64,000 nucleotides of DNA from Streptomyces hygroscopicus (GTDB lineage: Bacteria > Actinomycetota > Actinomycetes > Streptomycetales > Streptomycetaceae), in the NCBI GenBank assembly GCA_002021875.1, contig CP018627.1:10912001-10976000 (forward strand), written 5' to 3'. Position numbers and translations under genes: made by a program. This document shows positions 8,015-16,736 of this stretch, one piece after another. Positions within the stretch are counted from its first letter, which is position 1, and every line of letters begins with the position of its first letter. The notes under the pieces are model-generated. The model did not search any database and was not told where the DNA came from. It saw nothing but the letters and a program-made list of their open reading frames with translations.

Positions 8015-9286
8015 TCAGCCGGCCGAGCCGAGCTCCTCGGCCAGCGCCTGCTTCTCCAGCGTCTCCCGCCGCTCCTCGGCCGGGGTGTGTCCGGCCGCCT
8101 CCGCCGCCTGGACCCGTTCGGCCTCGGCGAGCAGCGAATGCCCGGTGGCCAGGACGCCGATGCCCAGCGCGACCGCCGCGGCCCCGATGTAGAAGGGCAG
8201 ATGCACCCCGCTGTGCTCGGCGATCTTGCCCGCGGCGTACGGGGCCAGACCGCCGCCGATGAAGCGGACGAAACCGTAGGAGGCGGAGGCGACGGGCCGC
8301 TCCACGGGGGCGACGGTCATCACCGCCTGGGTGGTGATGGTGTTGTTGATCCCGATGAAGGCACCGGCCACGATCACCGCCACGATCAGCGTCGTCTTGG
8401 AGTCGGTGAACAGGCCGATGACGAGGATGTCGAGCGCGAACAGCGCCAGGTTCAGATACAGGGAGCGGGCTATGCCGAGCCGCGCCTGCAGCCACGGGGC
8501 GCCGAACACCGAGAAGAAGGCGACGAGCAGACCCCAGCCGGTGAAGACATAGCCGAGCTCATGGGTGCCCAGGTCCATCGGGAACGGCGCGTAGCCCAGC
8601 ACCGTGAAGAAGCCCCAGTTGTAGCAGAGCGCGGTCAGCCCCATGGTGAGCAGTCCGCGGTGGCGCAGCGCCTTGATCGGGTCGGCGATCGAGGCCCGGC
8701 GCGCCGGGGTCGGGGTGGGCTGGACCAGCACGATGGTCGCGATCAGCGCGATGGCCATCAGGGCCGACACGCCGAAGAACGGCCCGCGCCAGCTGATCCC
8801 GCCGAGCTCACCGCCCAGCAGCGGCCCGATCGCGATGCCGATGCCCAGAGCGGTCTCGTAGAGGATGATCGCGCCCGCGAAGCCACCGCTGGCCGAGCCG
8901 ACGATGACGGCGAGCGAGGTGGCGATGAACAGGGCGTTGCCCAGGCCCCATCCGGCGCGGAAACCGACGATCCCGTCGATGCTGCCGGACGCCCCGGCCG
9001 CCGCGCTGAAGAGCACGATGAGCACCAGACCGGCCACCAAGGTGCGCTTGGCGCCGATGCGGCTGGAGACGAACCCGGTGACCAGCATGGCGACGGCGGT
9101 GACCACCAGATAGCTGGTGAACAGCAGCGACACCTGACTCGGCGTGGCATGCAGCTGGGAGGAGAGGGAGGGCAGGATCGGATCCACGAGGCCGATGCCC
9201 ATGAAGGAGATCACGCAGGCGAAGGCGACCGCCCATACGGCCTTCGGCTGCTTGAAGGGGTTGGGGGCGCTGGGATGAGCGGACAA
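8015..9286 (-). CDS. MFS drug-efflux transporter (DHA1-type)
   Basis: A 423-residue integral membrane protein with 12 hydrophobic segments. The first is WAVAFACVISFMGIGLVDPI and carries the D of the DHA1 family. The loop-2 signature appears as GFVSSRIGAKRTLVAG. Motif C of antiporters appears as ETALGIGIAIGPLLGG. The family exports small hydrophobic compounds using the proton gradient. It lies 72 bp downstream of the MarR gene on the same strand, so it is the likely target of MarR derepression. Confidence 0.9.
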   Translation of the reverse strand: MSAHPSAPNPFKQPKAVWAVAFACVISFMGIGLVDPILPSLSSQLHATPSQVSLLFTSYLVVTAVAMLVTGFVSSRIGAKRTLVAGLVLIVLFSAAAGASGSIDGIVGFRAGWGLGNALFIATSLAVIVGSASGGFAGAIILYETALGIGIAIGPLLGGELGGISWRGPFFGVSALMAIALIATIVLVQPTPTPARRASIADPIKALRHRGLLTMGLTALCYNWGFFTVLGYAPFPMDLGTHELGYVFTGWGLLVAFFSVFGAPWLQARLGIARSLYLNLALFALDILVIGLFTDSKTTLIVAVIVAGAFIGINNTITTQAVMTVAPVERPVASASYGFVRFIGGGLAPYAAGKIAEHSGVHLPFYIGAAAVALGIGVLATGHSLLAEAERVQAAEAAGHTPAEERRETLEKQALAEELGSAG

Positions 9287-9358
9287 AAGATGCTCCGTCG
9301 TTCAGGGTCCCAGCCGTGACGACATGGCAATGCCGTGGCGCGGCAGGGTGCCGGTTGA

Positions 9359-9862
9359 TCAGGAAGCGGTACTCCCCGGGGCCTTCCGCGTCCGTGCCGC
9401 GTTGTCGACCAGCCGCTGGAAGGCGGGGGCGGCGGCGTGGACGGCGGTGGCGAGTGCCTGTTGGTCCTCGGGGGAGAGGGTCGCCAGCAGTTCGGCGAGC
9501 CGGTTCGTACGGCCGCGGCGCCGCTCGGCGAGCAGCTCCCGCCCGGCGTCGGTGATCGCCACCAGTACCACCCGCCCGTCGTGCGGATCGTCGACCCGGG
9601 TCACCAGACCCTGCCGCTCCAGCCGCTGGATCAGCTGGGTCATCGAAGGCTGGGTGACACCCTCGTCGGCGGCCAGGGCCGTCAGCCGGGACGGCCCCTC
9701 CCGGCTGAGCCGGCCGAGGGTCGAGGCCGTGGTGAAGCTGATGTCCCGGTTGGTCAGATGGCGCACCGCGAGGAACGCCAGCTGTTCCAGCGCCTCCGCG
9801 ACCTGCTCACGGGTCGCGGGGACGTCGGGTTCCCGGGGGCCGGACTGCTGTGTGTATTCCAC
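9359..9862 (-). CDS. MarR-family transcriptional regulator
   Basis: A 167-residue dimeric winged-helix regulator. The HTH lies at about residues 58-85 (SRLTALAADEGVTQPSMTQLIQRLERQGLVTR). It is followed by the diagnostic wing DPHDGRVVLVAITDAGR. The start is GTG at 9862. A TATAAA -10 box sits 7 nt before it, so the message may be leaderless. A perfect 13-bp palindrome lies upstream. The operon with the MFS exporter downstream suggests it represses efflux until a phenolic or drug ligand binds. Confidence 0.93.
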   Translation of the reverse strand: MEYTQQSGPREPDVPATREQVAEALEQLAFLAVRHLTNRDISFTTASTLGRLSREGPSRLTALAADEGVTQPSMTQLIQRLERQGLVTRVDDPHDGRVVLVAITDAGRELLAERRRGRTNRLAELLATLSPEDQQALATAVHAAAPAFQRLVDNAARTRKAPGSTAS

Positions 9863-9869
9863 ATCTAGA

Positions 9870-9900
9870 TTTATATCACGCCTCTATATAGGCAGCCTAT
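9870..9900 (-). promoter_or_regulatory. marR promoter with -10 TATAAA and 13-bp palindromic operator
   Basis: On the minus strand TATAAA (9875-9870) ends 7 nt before the GTG at 9862, placing the transcript start at or next to the start codon. ATAGGC-T-GCCTAT (9900-9888) is a perfect palindrome in the -35 region, where an autorepressor would block RNA polymerase. MarR dimers usually bind palindromes of about this size. Confidence 0.5.
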
Positions 9901-9955
9901 GCAGATGGCTGTGCAGAGCCTCACAGCCGCCCAGGGCGCCTGCGGGAAGGCCGCC

Positions 9956-11206
9956 TCAGCGGAAGATTCCGGTGTGGCCGAGGGAGTAGCGGCCGGGCTG
10001 GGGGTAGACCGCGAGCCCGTGCGGGCCGCCGCCGACCGGGATCCGGGCGCGCAGCCGGCCGTTGCGGGTGTCGATCGCGTAGACCTCGGCGTTGTAGCGG
10101 CCCGAGAGCCACAGCACCTTGCCGTCGCTGGACACCCCGCCCATGTCGGGGCTGCCGCCGCCGGGGAGCCGCCACCGCTGCACCAGCTTGCCGGTCTTGA
10201 AGGACAGCACCGAGATGGTGCCCTCGCCGCGGTTGGAGACGTACATGGAACGGGAGTCGCGGCTGACGTAGAGGCCGTGCGTGCCCTTTCCGGTGGGCAG
10301 CAGCCGCGGCTTGCCGAAGGTGTCGCCGTCGAGCACCCACAGGCCGTTCGCCACCATGTCGGCGATGTACCACGTCTTGCCGTTGGGCGAGATCTTGACG
10401 TCCTGCGGCATGGCCCCGGCGATCGGCAGCCGCCGCTTGGCGACCACCTTCTTCTTCGCCGTGTCCACCTTCAGCAGCTCACCGGAGAACTCGCACGAGA
10501 CGATGAAGTAGCGCCCGTCCGGCGAGAAGTCGGCGTGGTTGACGCCATAGCAGTCCACCGGCACCGACTTGACCACCTTCATCGTGTGCGCGTCCCGGAA
10601 GACCAGCGCCCGGTCCATGGAGGCCATCACCACGGCGTACTTTCCGTCCGGGGTGAAGTAGAGGTTGTACGGGTCGTGGACGTCCACCGGGCGGCCGACC
10701 CGGCCGCTGGCGGGGTCGATGGGGGTGAGGGTGTTGCCCACGTCGTTGTTGACCCACAGCGTCTTCAGATCCCACGAGGGCACCACGTGCTGCGGCTGAT
10801 GGCCCACCCGGATGGTGCGGACGACCTTGAACTTCTTCGGATCGATGACGCTCACCGTGTCCGAGAGCGTATTGGGCACGTACACCCGCGACGGAAAGTC
10901 CTTCACCGCCCGGGCCAGCTTCCCCGGCCGGTCGGCCGCGTAGAGGTCATGGGGGTCCAGCGGGGGCGGCATCCCCGGCAGCAGCCGGGCCAGCGCGGCC
11001 TTCTTCTTCGCCGCGGCCTTCGCGGCGGCGGCCGCCTCCAGCGCGCTCTGCCGCGCCGACGCCGACTTCGCCCGGTCGGGCCGGTGCTCGCTGGTGGAGG
11101 CGCAGGACGGTACCGCGGCCCCGCACAGCAGCAGGACCGCCGCGGCCCGGACTGTGGCGCGCCGCCGGAGCGCGCGGGAGTGGGAGCGGGACGAGCCACG
11201 GGCCAC
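9956..11206 (-). CDS. Exported YncE-like beta-propeller protein
   Basis: A 416-residue protein starting at GTG 11206, which has GGAGG 5 nt upstream. An upstream ATG at 11263 is the alternative. The N terminus is Arg-rich, then hydrophobic (AAAVLLLCGAAVPSCAS), compatible with a lipoprotein or Sec signal with an imperfect lipobox. A Lys/Ala-rich linker follows (residues about 55-80). The propeller then has repeated blades with YVPNTLSDTVSVIDPKK, TLWVNNDVGNTLTPIDP, YFTPDGKYAVVMASMD, HADFSPDGRYFIVS, ISPNGKTWYIADM and MYVSNRGEGTISVLS. Such YVTN/NHL-type propellers bind surface ligands or quinone/haem partners. No enzyme domain is seen. It is divergent from the Gfo/Idh/MocA gene. Confidence 0.85.
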   Translation of the reverse strand: MARGSSRSHSRALRRRATVRAAAVLLLCGAAVPSCASTSEHRPDRAKSASARQSALEAAAAAKAAAKKKAALARLLPGMPPPLDPHDLYAADRPGKLARAVKDFPSRVYVPNTLSDTVSVIDPKKFKVVRTIRVGHQPQHVVPSWDLKTLWVNNDVGNTLTPIDPASGRVGRPVDVHDPYNLYFTPDGKYAVVMASMDRALVFRDAHTMKVVKSVPVDCYGVNHADFSPDGRYFIVSCEFSGELLKVDTAKKKVVAKRRLPIAGAMPQDVKISPNGKTWYIADMVANGLWVLDGDTFGKPRLLPTGKGTHGLYVSRDSRSMYVSNRGEGTISVLSFKTGKLVQRWRLPGGGSPDMGGVSSDGKVLWLSGRYNAEVYAIDTRNGRLRARIPVGGGPHGLAVYPQPGRYSLGHTGIFR

Positions 11207-11422
11207 GGGTTCCTCCAGCGGTGAGGGTGGGCTTCGGCCGTCACCCGCACCGTGGCCGGCCATGGCCTCACCCTGGCACCGCCCCCGCCCACCGGCATCC
11301 GCCCGGCGGCCAAGCGAGGGAGGGGCGTACCGCCCTCGGCCGAAGCGCGCGGGCCGCACAGGCGTAGGATCGCGGCCGACTCCGGGGAAGGCCCCGGGAC
11401 TTCGCGCGGAGGGGGACGGACA

Positions 11423-12322
11423 GTGCGGTTCGGACTGCTGGGCACCGGACACTGGGCGGCCGAGACCCACGCGGCGGCGCTCGCCGCGCACCCGGTGGCC
11501 GAACTGGCCGGGATCTGGGGCCGGGACCCGGCGAAGGCACAGGCGCTGGCGGACCGCTGGGGCACCCGCGCCCACCCGGACGCCGACGCGCTGATCGCCG
11601 ACGTGGACGCCGTGGCCATCGCCCTCCCGCCGGACATCCAAAGCGGCCTCGCCGAGCGGGCCGCGCTGGCCGGGCGCCATCTGCTCCTGGACAAGCCGCT
11701 GGCCTTCGGCACCGAGGAGGCCGACCGGATCGTGCGCGCCGTGGACGAGCGCGCACTGGCCTCGGTGGTGTTCTTCACCAACCGCTTCGCGGCGCCCGTC
11801 GAGACCTTCCTCCAGGAGACCGCGGCGGCCGGTGGCTGGGACGGCGGCCGTGCCACCGCCTTCGCCTCGATCTTCCAGCCCGGCGGCCGCTACGGCGAAT
11901 CCCACTGGCGGCACGAGCGCGGCGGACTGTGGGACGTCGGCCCGCACTCCCTGTCCGTCCTGCTCCCGGTCCTCGGCCCGGTGGCCGAGGTCACCGCCCT
12001 GGACGGGCCGCGCGGCGCCGCGCATGTGCTGCTGCGCCACCACTCCGGCGCCATCGGCACGCTCGCGCTCACGCTGGACGCCCGGCCCGCCGCCCAGGGA
12101 TTCTCCTGCGACTTCTACGGCGAGCGGGGGATCGCCGTGGTCCCCGACGCCGGGACCACCGCGGTGGCGGCCTTCGGCACGGCCGTCGACCGGCTGCTGC
12201 GCGGTGCCCGCGATGGCGGCGCGGCCGACCCCTGCGATGTACGGTTCGGCCGCGAGGTCGTCGCCGTCCTGGAGGCCGCCGACCGCTCCCGCCGCGAGGG
12301 GCGCACCGTCGTACCGCGCTGA
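11423..12322 (+). CDS. Gfo/Idh/MocA-family NAD(P)-dependent oxidoreductase
   Basis: A 299-residue enzyme with an N-terminal Rossmann fold (RFGLLGTGHWA). It has the family's catalytic EKP element in the variant form LLLDKPLAFGTEEAD (residues about 93-105). The C-terminal alpha/beta domain contains HWRHERGGLWDVGPHSLSVL, which supplies the catalytic Asp and His. The GTG at 11423 follows GGAGGGGG at 5-12 nt. Substrates in this family are sugars, inositols or their keto forms. The downstream sugar-phosphorylase genes suggest a sugar, but they are separated by a hairpin. Confidence 0.88.
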   Translation: MRFGLLGTGHWAAETHAAALAAHPVAELAGIWGRDPAKAQALADRWGTRAHPDADALIADVDAVAIALPPDIQSGLAERAALAGRHLLLDKPLAFGTEEADRIVRAVDERALASVVFFTNRFAAPVETFLQETAAAGGWDGGRATAFASIFQPGGRYGESHWRHERGGLWDVGPHSLSVLLPVLGPVAEVTALDGPRGAAHVLLRHHSGAIGTLALTLDARPAAQGFSCDFYGERGIAVVPDAGTTAVAAFGTAVDRLLRGARDGGAADPCDVRFGREVVAVLEAADRSRREGRTVVPR

Positions 12323-12341
12323 GTGAGGGTGGCGATGCGCA

Positions 12342-12373
12342 GAGTGGCGGAAGGCCCCCATCCGCCGCCACTC
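12342..12373 (+). terminator. Hairpin after the Gfo/Idh/MocA gene
   Basis: GAGTGGCGGA (12342-12351) pairs with TCCGCCGCCACTC (12361-12373) with one small bulge and a 9-nt loop. It lies 20 bp after the stop and has no U tract, as is common for high-GC terminators. Confidence 0.5.
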
Positions 12374-12410
12374 CCCGCATATTCCGGCGTTCCCGGGGGA
12401 ATCGGGGGCC

Positions 12411-13154
12411 ATGACCAAGCTCAGCCTGCCCGCTTCCATCCGGGCCTGCCTGTTCGACCTCGACGGCGTGCTGACCAGGACCGCGGTGGTGCACGCGGCG
12501 GCATGGAAGCAGATGTTCGACGAGTTCCTGCGGCGGCGCGACGGCCCCTCCTTCCGTCCCTTCGACTCGGCCCGCGACTACGACGAGTACGTGGACGGCC
12601 GTCCGCGCGCCGACGGGGTGCGCACCTTCCTGGCCTCCCGGGACATCGATCTCGCCGAGGGCGAGCCGGACGATCCGCCCGACGCGGACACCGTGCACGG
12701 CCTGGGCAACCGCAAGAACATCCTGGTCCTGGCGAAGATCCGCGAGGAGGGAGTCGAGGCGTACCCGGGCTCGGTGCGCTTCGTGGAGGCCGCGCGCGCC
12801 GAGGGCCTGCGGATCGCGGTCGTCTCCTCCAGCGCCAACTGCCGCGATGTGCTGATCGCCGCCGGTATCGAGGACCTCTTCGAGGTGCGGATCGACGGTG
12901 TGGTCGCGGCCGAGCGCAAGCTGCCCGGCAAACCGCACCCCGACACCTTCCTGGAGGCCGGACGGGAGCTGGACACCGCCCCCGGGGCGGCCGCCGTTTT
13001 CGAGGACGCCCTGGCGGGCATGGAGGCCGGGCGCTCGGGGCGCTTCGGCTGTGTCGTCGGTGTGGACCGGGTGGGCCAGGCCGACGCGCTGCGCGCCCAC
13101 GGCGCGGGCATCGTGGTGAAGGATCTCGCCGAGCTGCTGGAGGACGACTCGTGA
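12411..13154 (+). CDS. pgmB: HAD-family beta-phosphoglucomutase-like phosphatase/mutase
   Basis: A 247-residue HAD enzyme. Motif I is CLFDLDGVLT, with nucleophile D16 and acid/base D18. A helical cap follows (residues about 25-105), then motif II in AVVSSSANC, the motif III lysine in ERKLPGKPHPD, and motif IV in VFEDALAG. beta-PGM isomerises beta-glucose-1-phosphate to glucose-6-phosphate. Its GTGA overlap with the following GH65 phosphorylase gene is the classical arrangement for inverting disaccharide phosphorylases, which release beta-Glc-1-P. The functional link is therefore strong although the acceptor sugar is unknown. Confidence 0.9.
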   Translation: MTKLSLPASIRACLFDLDGVLTRTAVVHAAAWKQMFDEFLRRRDGPSFRPFDSARDYDEYVDGRPRADGVRTFLASRDIDLAEGEPDDPPDADTVHGLGNRKNILVLAKIREEGVEAYPGSVRFVEAARAEGLRIAVVSSSANCRDVLIAAGIEDLFEVRIDGVVAAERKLPGKPHPDTFLEAGRELDTAPGAAAVFEDALAGMEAGRSGRFGCVVGVDRVGQADALRAHGAGIVVKDLAELLEDDS

Positions 13155-15496
13155 TCACCGATTCCTCGTATGTCGTCGACCCCTGGGTGCTGCGCGAGAT
13201 CGATCTCCGGCTCGATCTGCTGCCCCAGAGCGAATCGGTCTTCGCGCTCTCCAACGGCCATATCGGCTGGCGCGCCAATCTCGACGAGGGGGAGCCGCAC
13301 GGGCTCCCCGGCTCCTATCTCAACGGCGTCTACGAACGGCGTCCGCTGCCCTACGCCGAGGCCGGATTCGGCTATCCCGAGGCCGGCCAGACCATGATTA
13401 ACATAACCAACGGCAAGATCATCCGGCTGCTGGTGGACGACGAGCCCTTCGATCTGCGCTACGGACGGCTGCGCTCCCACGAGCGCGTGCTCGACCTGCG
13501 TGCCGGGGTGCTGCACCGGACCTGCGAATGGACCTCCCCCTCCGGCACCAGTGTGCGGGTCCGCTCCACCCGGCTGGTCTCCCTCACCCAGCGGGCCATC
13601 GCCGCCGTCGCCTACGAGGTGGAGGCCGTCGACGCCCAGATCCGCGTCGTCGTCCAGTCCGAACTGGTCGCCAACGAGCAGCTTCCCGAACGCGCCGGTG
13701 ACCCCCGGGTGGCCGAGGCGCTGGAGTCCCCGCTGACCCCCGAGGAGAACGCCGCCGACGACAAGCGGCTGCGGCTGATCCACTGCACAGACGACAGCGA
13801 CCTGCGCGTCGCGGCCGCCGCCGACCACCTGATCACCGGGCCGCCGCCCACCCGCCACGCCAGCGAGAGCGGCGACGACGTCGCCCGTCTGACCATCACC
13901 TCGGTGCTGGAGCCGGGCCAGGTCCTGCGGCTGGAGAAGCTGGTGGCCTACGGCTGGTCGGGCGCCCGCTCGCTGCCCGCCGTACGGGACCAGGTCGAGG
14001 CCGCGCTCGCCGGGGCCGCCAGCACCGGCTGGCGCGGCCTGGTGGACCAGCAGCGCGCATGGCTGGAGGACTTCTGGTCCCGCGCCGATGTGGAGGTCGA
14101 GGGCGACGCCGAGATCCAGCAGGCCGTCCGCTTCGCCCTCTTCCACGTCCTGCAGGCCGGCGCCCGCGCCGAGGAACGGGCCATCCCCGCCAAGGGCCTC
14201 ACCGGCTCCGGCTACGACGGCCACACCTTCTGGGACACCGACACCTTCGTCCTGCCCCTGCTCACCTACACCTTCCCCGAGTCCGTGGCCGAGGCGCTGC
14301 GCTGGCGCCAGTCCATCCTGCCCGCCGCCCGGGAGCGGGCCCAGCAACTGGGCCACGATGGCGCCACCTTCCCCTGGCGCACCATCGACGGCTCCGAATG
14401 CTCCGGCTACTGGCCGGCCGGCACCGCCGCCTTCCATGTCAACGCCGATGTGGCGGACGCGGTGGTGCGCTATGTCGCCGCCACCGGCGACGAGGAGTTC
14501 GAGCGCGAGACCGGCGTGGAACTGCTGGTGGAGACCGCCCGGCTGTGGCGCTCCCTCGGCCACCACGACCACCACGGCCGCTTTCATATCGACGGGGTGA
14601 CCGGCCCCGACGAGTACAGCGCCCTCGCCGACGACAACGTCTACACCAACCTCATGGCCCAGTCGAACCTGCGGGCCGCCGCGGACATCATCGAACGCCA
14701 CCCGGACAAGGGCTCCGAACTGGGTGTCGACGACGAGGAGGCCGCCGCCTGGCGGGACGCGGCCGAGTCCATGTCGGTCCCGTACAACAAGACCCTGGGC
14801 GTCCATGAGCAGTCGGCGGACTTCACCGGCCACCAGGAGTGGGACTTCCAGGGCACCCGCGCCGACCAGTATCCGCTGATGCTCAACTTCCCCTACTTCG
14901 ACATGTACCGCAAACAGGTCGTCAAACAGGCCGACCTGGTGCTGGCGATGTATCTGCGCGGCGAGTGCTTCACCGAGGAGCAGAAGGCACGCAACTTCGA
15001 CTACTACGAACGGCTGACGGTCCGGGACTCCTCCCTGTCCGCCTGCACCCAGGCCGTCATGGCCGCCGAGGTGGGCCAGCTGCGGCTCGCCTACGACTAC
15101 TTGGGCGAGGCGGCCCTGATGGACCTGAAGGACCTGGAGCACAACACCCGCGACGGTCTGCACATCGCCTCGCTCGCCGGCACCTGGATCGCCCTGGTCG
15201 CCGGGTTCGGCGGGATGCGGCACCGCGACGGCAGGCTGGAGTTCTCGCCCAAGCTGCCCGAGAAGCTGGCCCGGCTCGCCTTCACCCTGCAGGTGCTGGG
15301 CCGCAGGCTGCGCGTGGAGATCACCGGCCGCAGTGTCACCTATTCCCTGACCGAGGGCGCCCCCATGGAGATCCGGCACTACGGCCGGCCCATCACCGTC
15401 TCCGAAAAGACACCCCAGACCCGCGACATCCCCGAGCTGACGGCTCGTCCCGAACCCCACCAGCCCCCCGGCCGACGCCCGAACCGCCGCGCCTGA
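13151..15496 (+). CDS. GH65 family disaccharide phosphorylase (maltose/trehalose/kojibiose phosphorylase-like)
   Basis: A 781-residue enzyme starting at GTG 13151, which overlaps the TGA of the mutase gene by 4 bp (GTGA). It has an N-terminal beta-sandwich (SNGHIGWRANLDEG, LPGSYLNGVYE), a helical linker, then an (alpha/alpha)6 barrel with GYDGHTFWDTDTFVLPLL. The general acid is in GVTGPDEYSALADDN (E488). A C-terminal jelly roll follows. GH65 phosphorylases use phosphate to split alpha-linked glucobioses, giving beta-glucose-1-phosphate, which the coupled mutase consumes. Linkage specificity cannot be read from sequence alone. The protein has no signal peptide, so it acts on imported disaccharide. 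Confidence 0.92.
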   Translation: MITDSSYVVDPWVLREIDLRLDLLPQSESVFALSNGHIGWRANLDEGEPHGLPGSYLNGVYERRPLPYAEAGFGYPEAGQTMINITNGKIIRLLVDDEPFDLRYGRLRSHERVLDLRAGVLHRTCEWTSPSGTSVRVRSTRLVSLTQRAIAAVAYEVEAVDAQIRVVVQSELVANEQLPERAGDPRVAEALESPLTPEENAADDKRLRLIHCTDDSDLRVAAAADHLITGPPPTRHASESGDDVARLTITSVLEPGQVLRLEKLVAYGWSGARSLPAVRDQVEAALAGAASTGWRGLVDQQRAWLEDFWSRADVEVEGDAEIQQAVRFALFHVLQAGARAEERAIPAKGLTGSGYDGHTFWDTDTFVLPLLTYTFPESVAEALRWRQSILPAARERAQQLGHDGATFPWRTIDGSECSGYWPAGTAAFHVNADVADAVVRYVAATGDEEFERETGVELLVETARLWRSLGHHDHHGRFHIDGVTGPDEYSALADDNVYTNLMAQSNLRAAADIIERHPDKGSELGVDDEEAAAWRDAAESMSVPYNKTLGVHEQSADFTGHQEWDFQGTRADQYPLMLNFPYFDMYRKQVVKQADLVLAMYLRGECFTEEQKARNFDYYERLTVRDSSLSACTQAVMAAEVGQLRLAYDYLGEAALMDLKDLEHNTRDGLHIASLAGTWIALVAGFGGMRHRDGRLEFSPKLPEKLARLAFTLQVLGRRLRVEITGRSVTYSLTEGAPMEIRHYGRPITVSEKTPQTRDIPELTARPEPHQPPGRRPNRRA

Positions 15497-15546
15497 GACG
15501 CGGAGGCACACACAGCGCGGACGACGGACACAGCGAGGAGCGCGCG

Positions 15547-16584
15547 ATGGACCCCCTGGAGGCCCTGGACCGGATCGCGTTTCTCCTGGAGCGCGCCCAG
15601 GCGCCGACCTACCGGGTCCGTGCCTTCCGTACGGCCCAGGCGGTGCTCGCCGGCCTGGACCCCCAGGAGGTCGAGCGGCGGGTCACGAACGGCACCCTTC
15701 GGTCGCTCAAGGGGTTCGGGCCGAAGACCTCGCAGGTGGTCAAGGAGGCGCTGAAGGGCCAGGTGCCCGAGTATCTGGCGAACCTGGAGGCCGGGGCCGC
15801 CGAGGCCGAGCCCGAGCCCGACGAGGACGCGGCGAAGCTGTGCGCGGCGCTGCGCGGGGACTGCCATATGCACTCCGACTGGTCCGACGGCGGTTCCCCG
15901 ATCGAGCTGATGGCCCGTACGGCGGCGCGGCTGGGGCACGCGTGGGCGGTGCTCACCGACCATTCCCCGCGGCTGACGGTGGCCCGCGGCCTCTCGGCGG
16001 ACCGGCTGCGCGCCCAACTCGACGTGGTGGCGGAGCTGCGCGCGAAGCTGGCTCCCTTTCAGCTGCTCACCGGGATCGAGGTGGACATCCTCCCCGACGG
16101 TTCCCTGGACCAGGAACCGGAGCTGCTGGACCGGCTGGATGTGGTGGTGGCCTCGGTCCACTCCAAACTGCGGATGGACGCCCGCCCCATGACCCGCCGG
16201 ATGGTCACCGCAGTCAGCGATCCGCTGGTCGATGTGCTGGGCCACTGCACCGGACGGCTGCTCGGCGGAAAGCGCCCCGAGTCCGCCTTCGACCATGAGG
16301 AGGTCTTCGGCGCCTGCGCGGAGGCGGGCACCGCCGTGGAGATCAACTGCCGTCCGGAACGGCTGGATCCACCGCGCAGGCTGTTGCGCGAGGCCGTCCG
16401 GGCGGGGACCTTCTTCTCCATCGACACCGACGCCCACGCGCCCGGCCAGCTCGACTGGCAGCGCAATGGATGCGCCCGGGCCGCGCAATGCGGGGTGCCG
16501 GTGGAGCGCGTCATCACCACCTGGACGGCCCGGCAGCTCCTGGAGTGGACCCGCACGCGCCGGCCCCCGCGCCGGGCGAGCTGA
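15547..16584 (+). CDS. HhH-PHP domain protein (PolX-like phosphoesterase lacking a polymerase domain)
   Basis: A 345-residue protein. Residues about 1-85 resemble the N-terminal helix-hairpin-helix region of family X DNA polymerases (ALDRIAFLLERAQ, RVRAFRTAQAVL, SLKGFGPKTSQVVKEAL). Residues about 105-335 form a PHP metallophosphoesterase: GDCHMHSDWSDG, VLTDHSPRLTVARGL, GIEVDILPDGSLD, VVASVHSK, DVLGHCTGR, EINCRPERLDPP and SIDTDAHAPGQLDWQ. Bacterial PolX has HhH, polymerase palm/fingers and PHP. Here the nucleotidyltransferase module between HhH and PHP is absent. A DNA-related phosphatase or 3'-exonuclease role is inferred. It starts 50 bp after the GH65 gene but is probably functionally separate. 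Confidence 0.85.
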   Translation: MDPLEALDRIAFLLERAQAPTYRVRAFRTAQAVLAGLDPQEVERRVTNGTLRSLKGFGPKTSQVVKEALKGQVPEYLANLEAGAAEAEPEPDEDAAKLCAALRGDCHMHSDWSDGGSPIELMARTAARLGHAWAVLTDHSPRLTVARGLSADRLRAQLDVVAELRAKLAPFQLLTGIEVDILPDGSLDQEPELLDRLDVVVASVHSKLRMDARPMTRRMVTAVSDPLVDVLGHCTGRLLGGKRPESAFDHEEVFGACAEAGTAVEINCRPERLDPPRRLLREAVRAGTFFSIDTDAHAPGQLDWQRNGCARAAQCGVPVERVITTWTARQLLEWTRTRRPPRRAS

Positions 16585-16736
16585 CGGCCTCCATCAGCCA
16601 TGCGCGTCAGCGGCCATACACGAAATGCACGATGAATTCACCTATTTACGGTAAGTCCTCACATCATCTCCCCCGGCCGGACTACCGTACAGGCGTCGCA
16701 CGCCCCGCCGGGGGCGTGGCGTACCGGGGGGAACGT

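Noticed and set aside
11207..12439. N-terminal extension of the beta-propeller frame to 827 residues
   Set aside because: It runs antisense through the Gfo/Idh/MocA gene. GTG 11206 has a good ribosome site and leads into a signal peptide.
12578..15511. 977-codon open frame on the minus strand
   Set aside because: It is the antisense shadow of the HAD and GH65 genes. Its translation is Gly/Val/Leu-rich without domain motifs.
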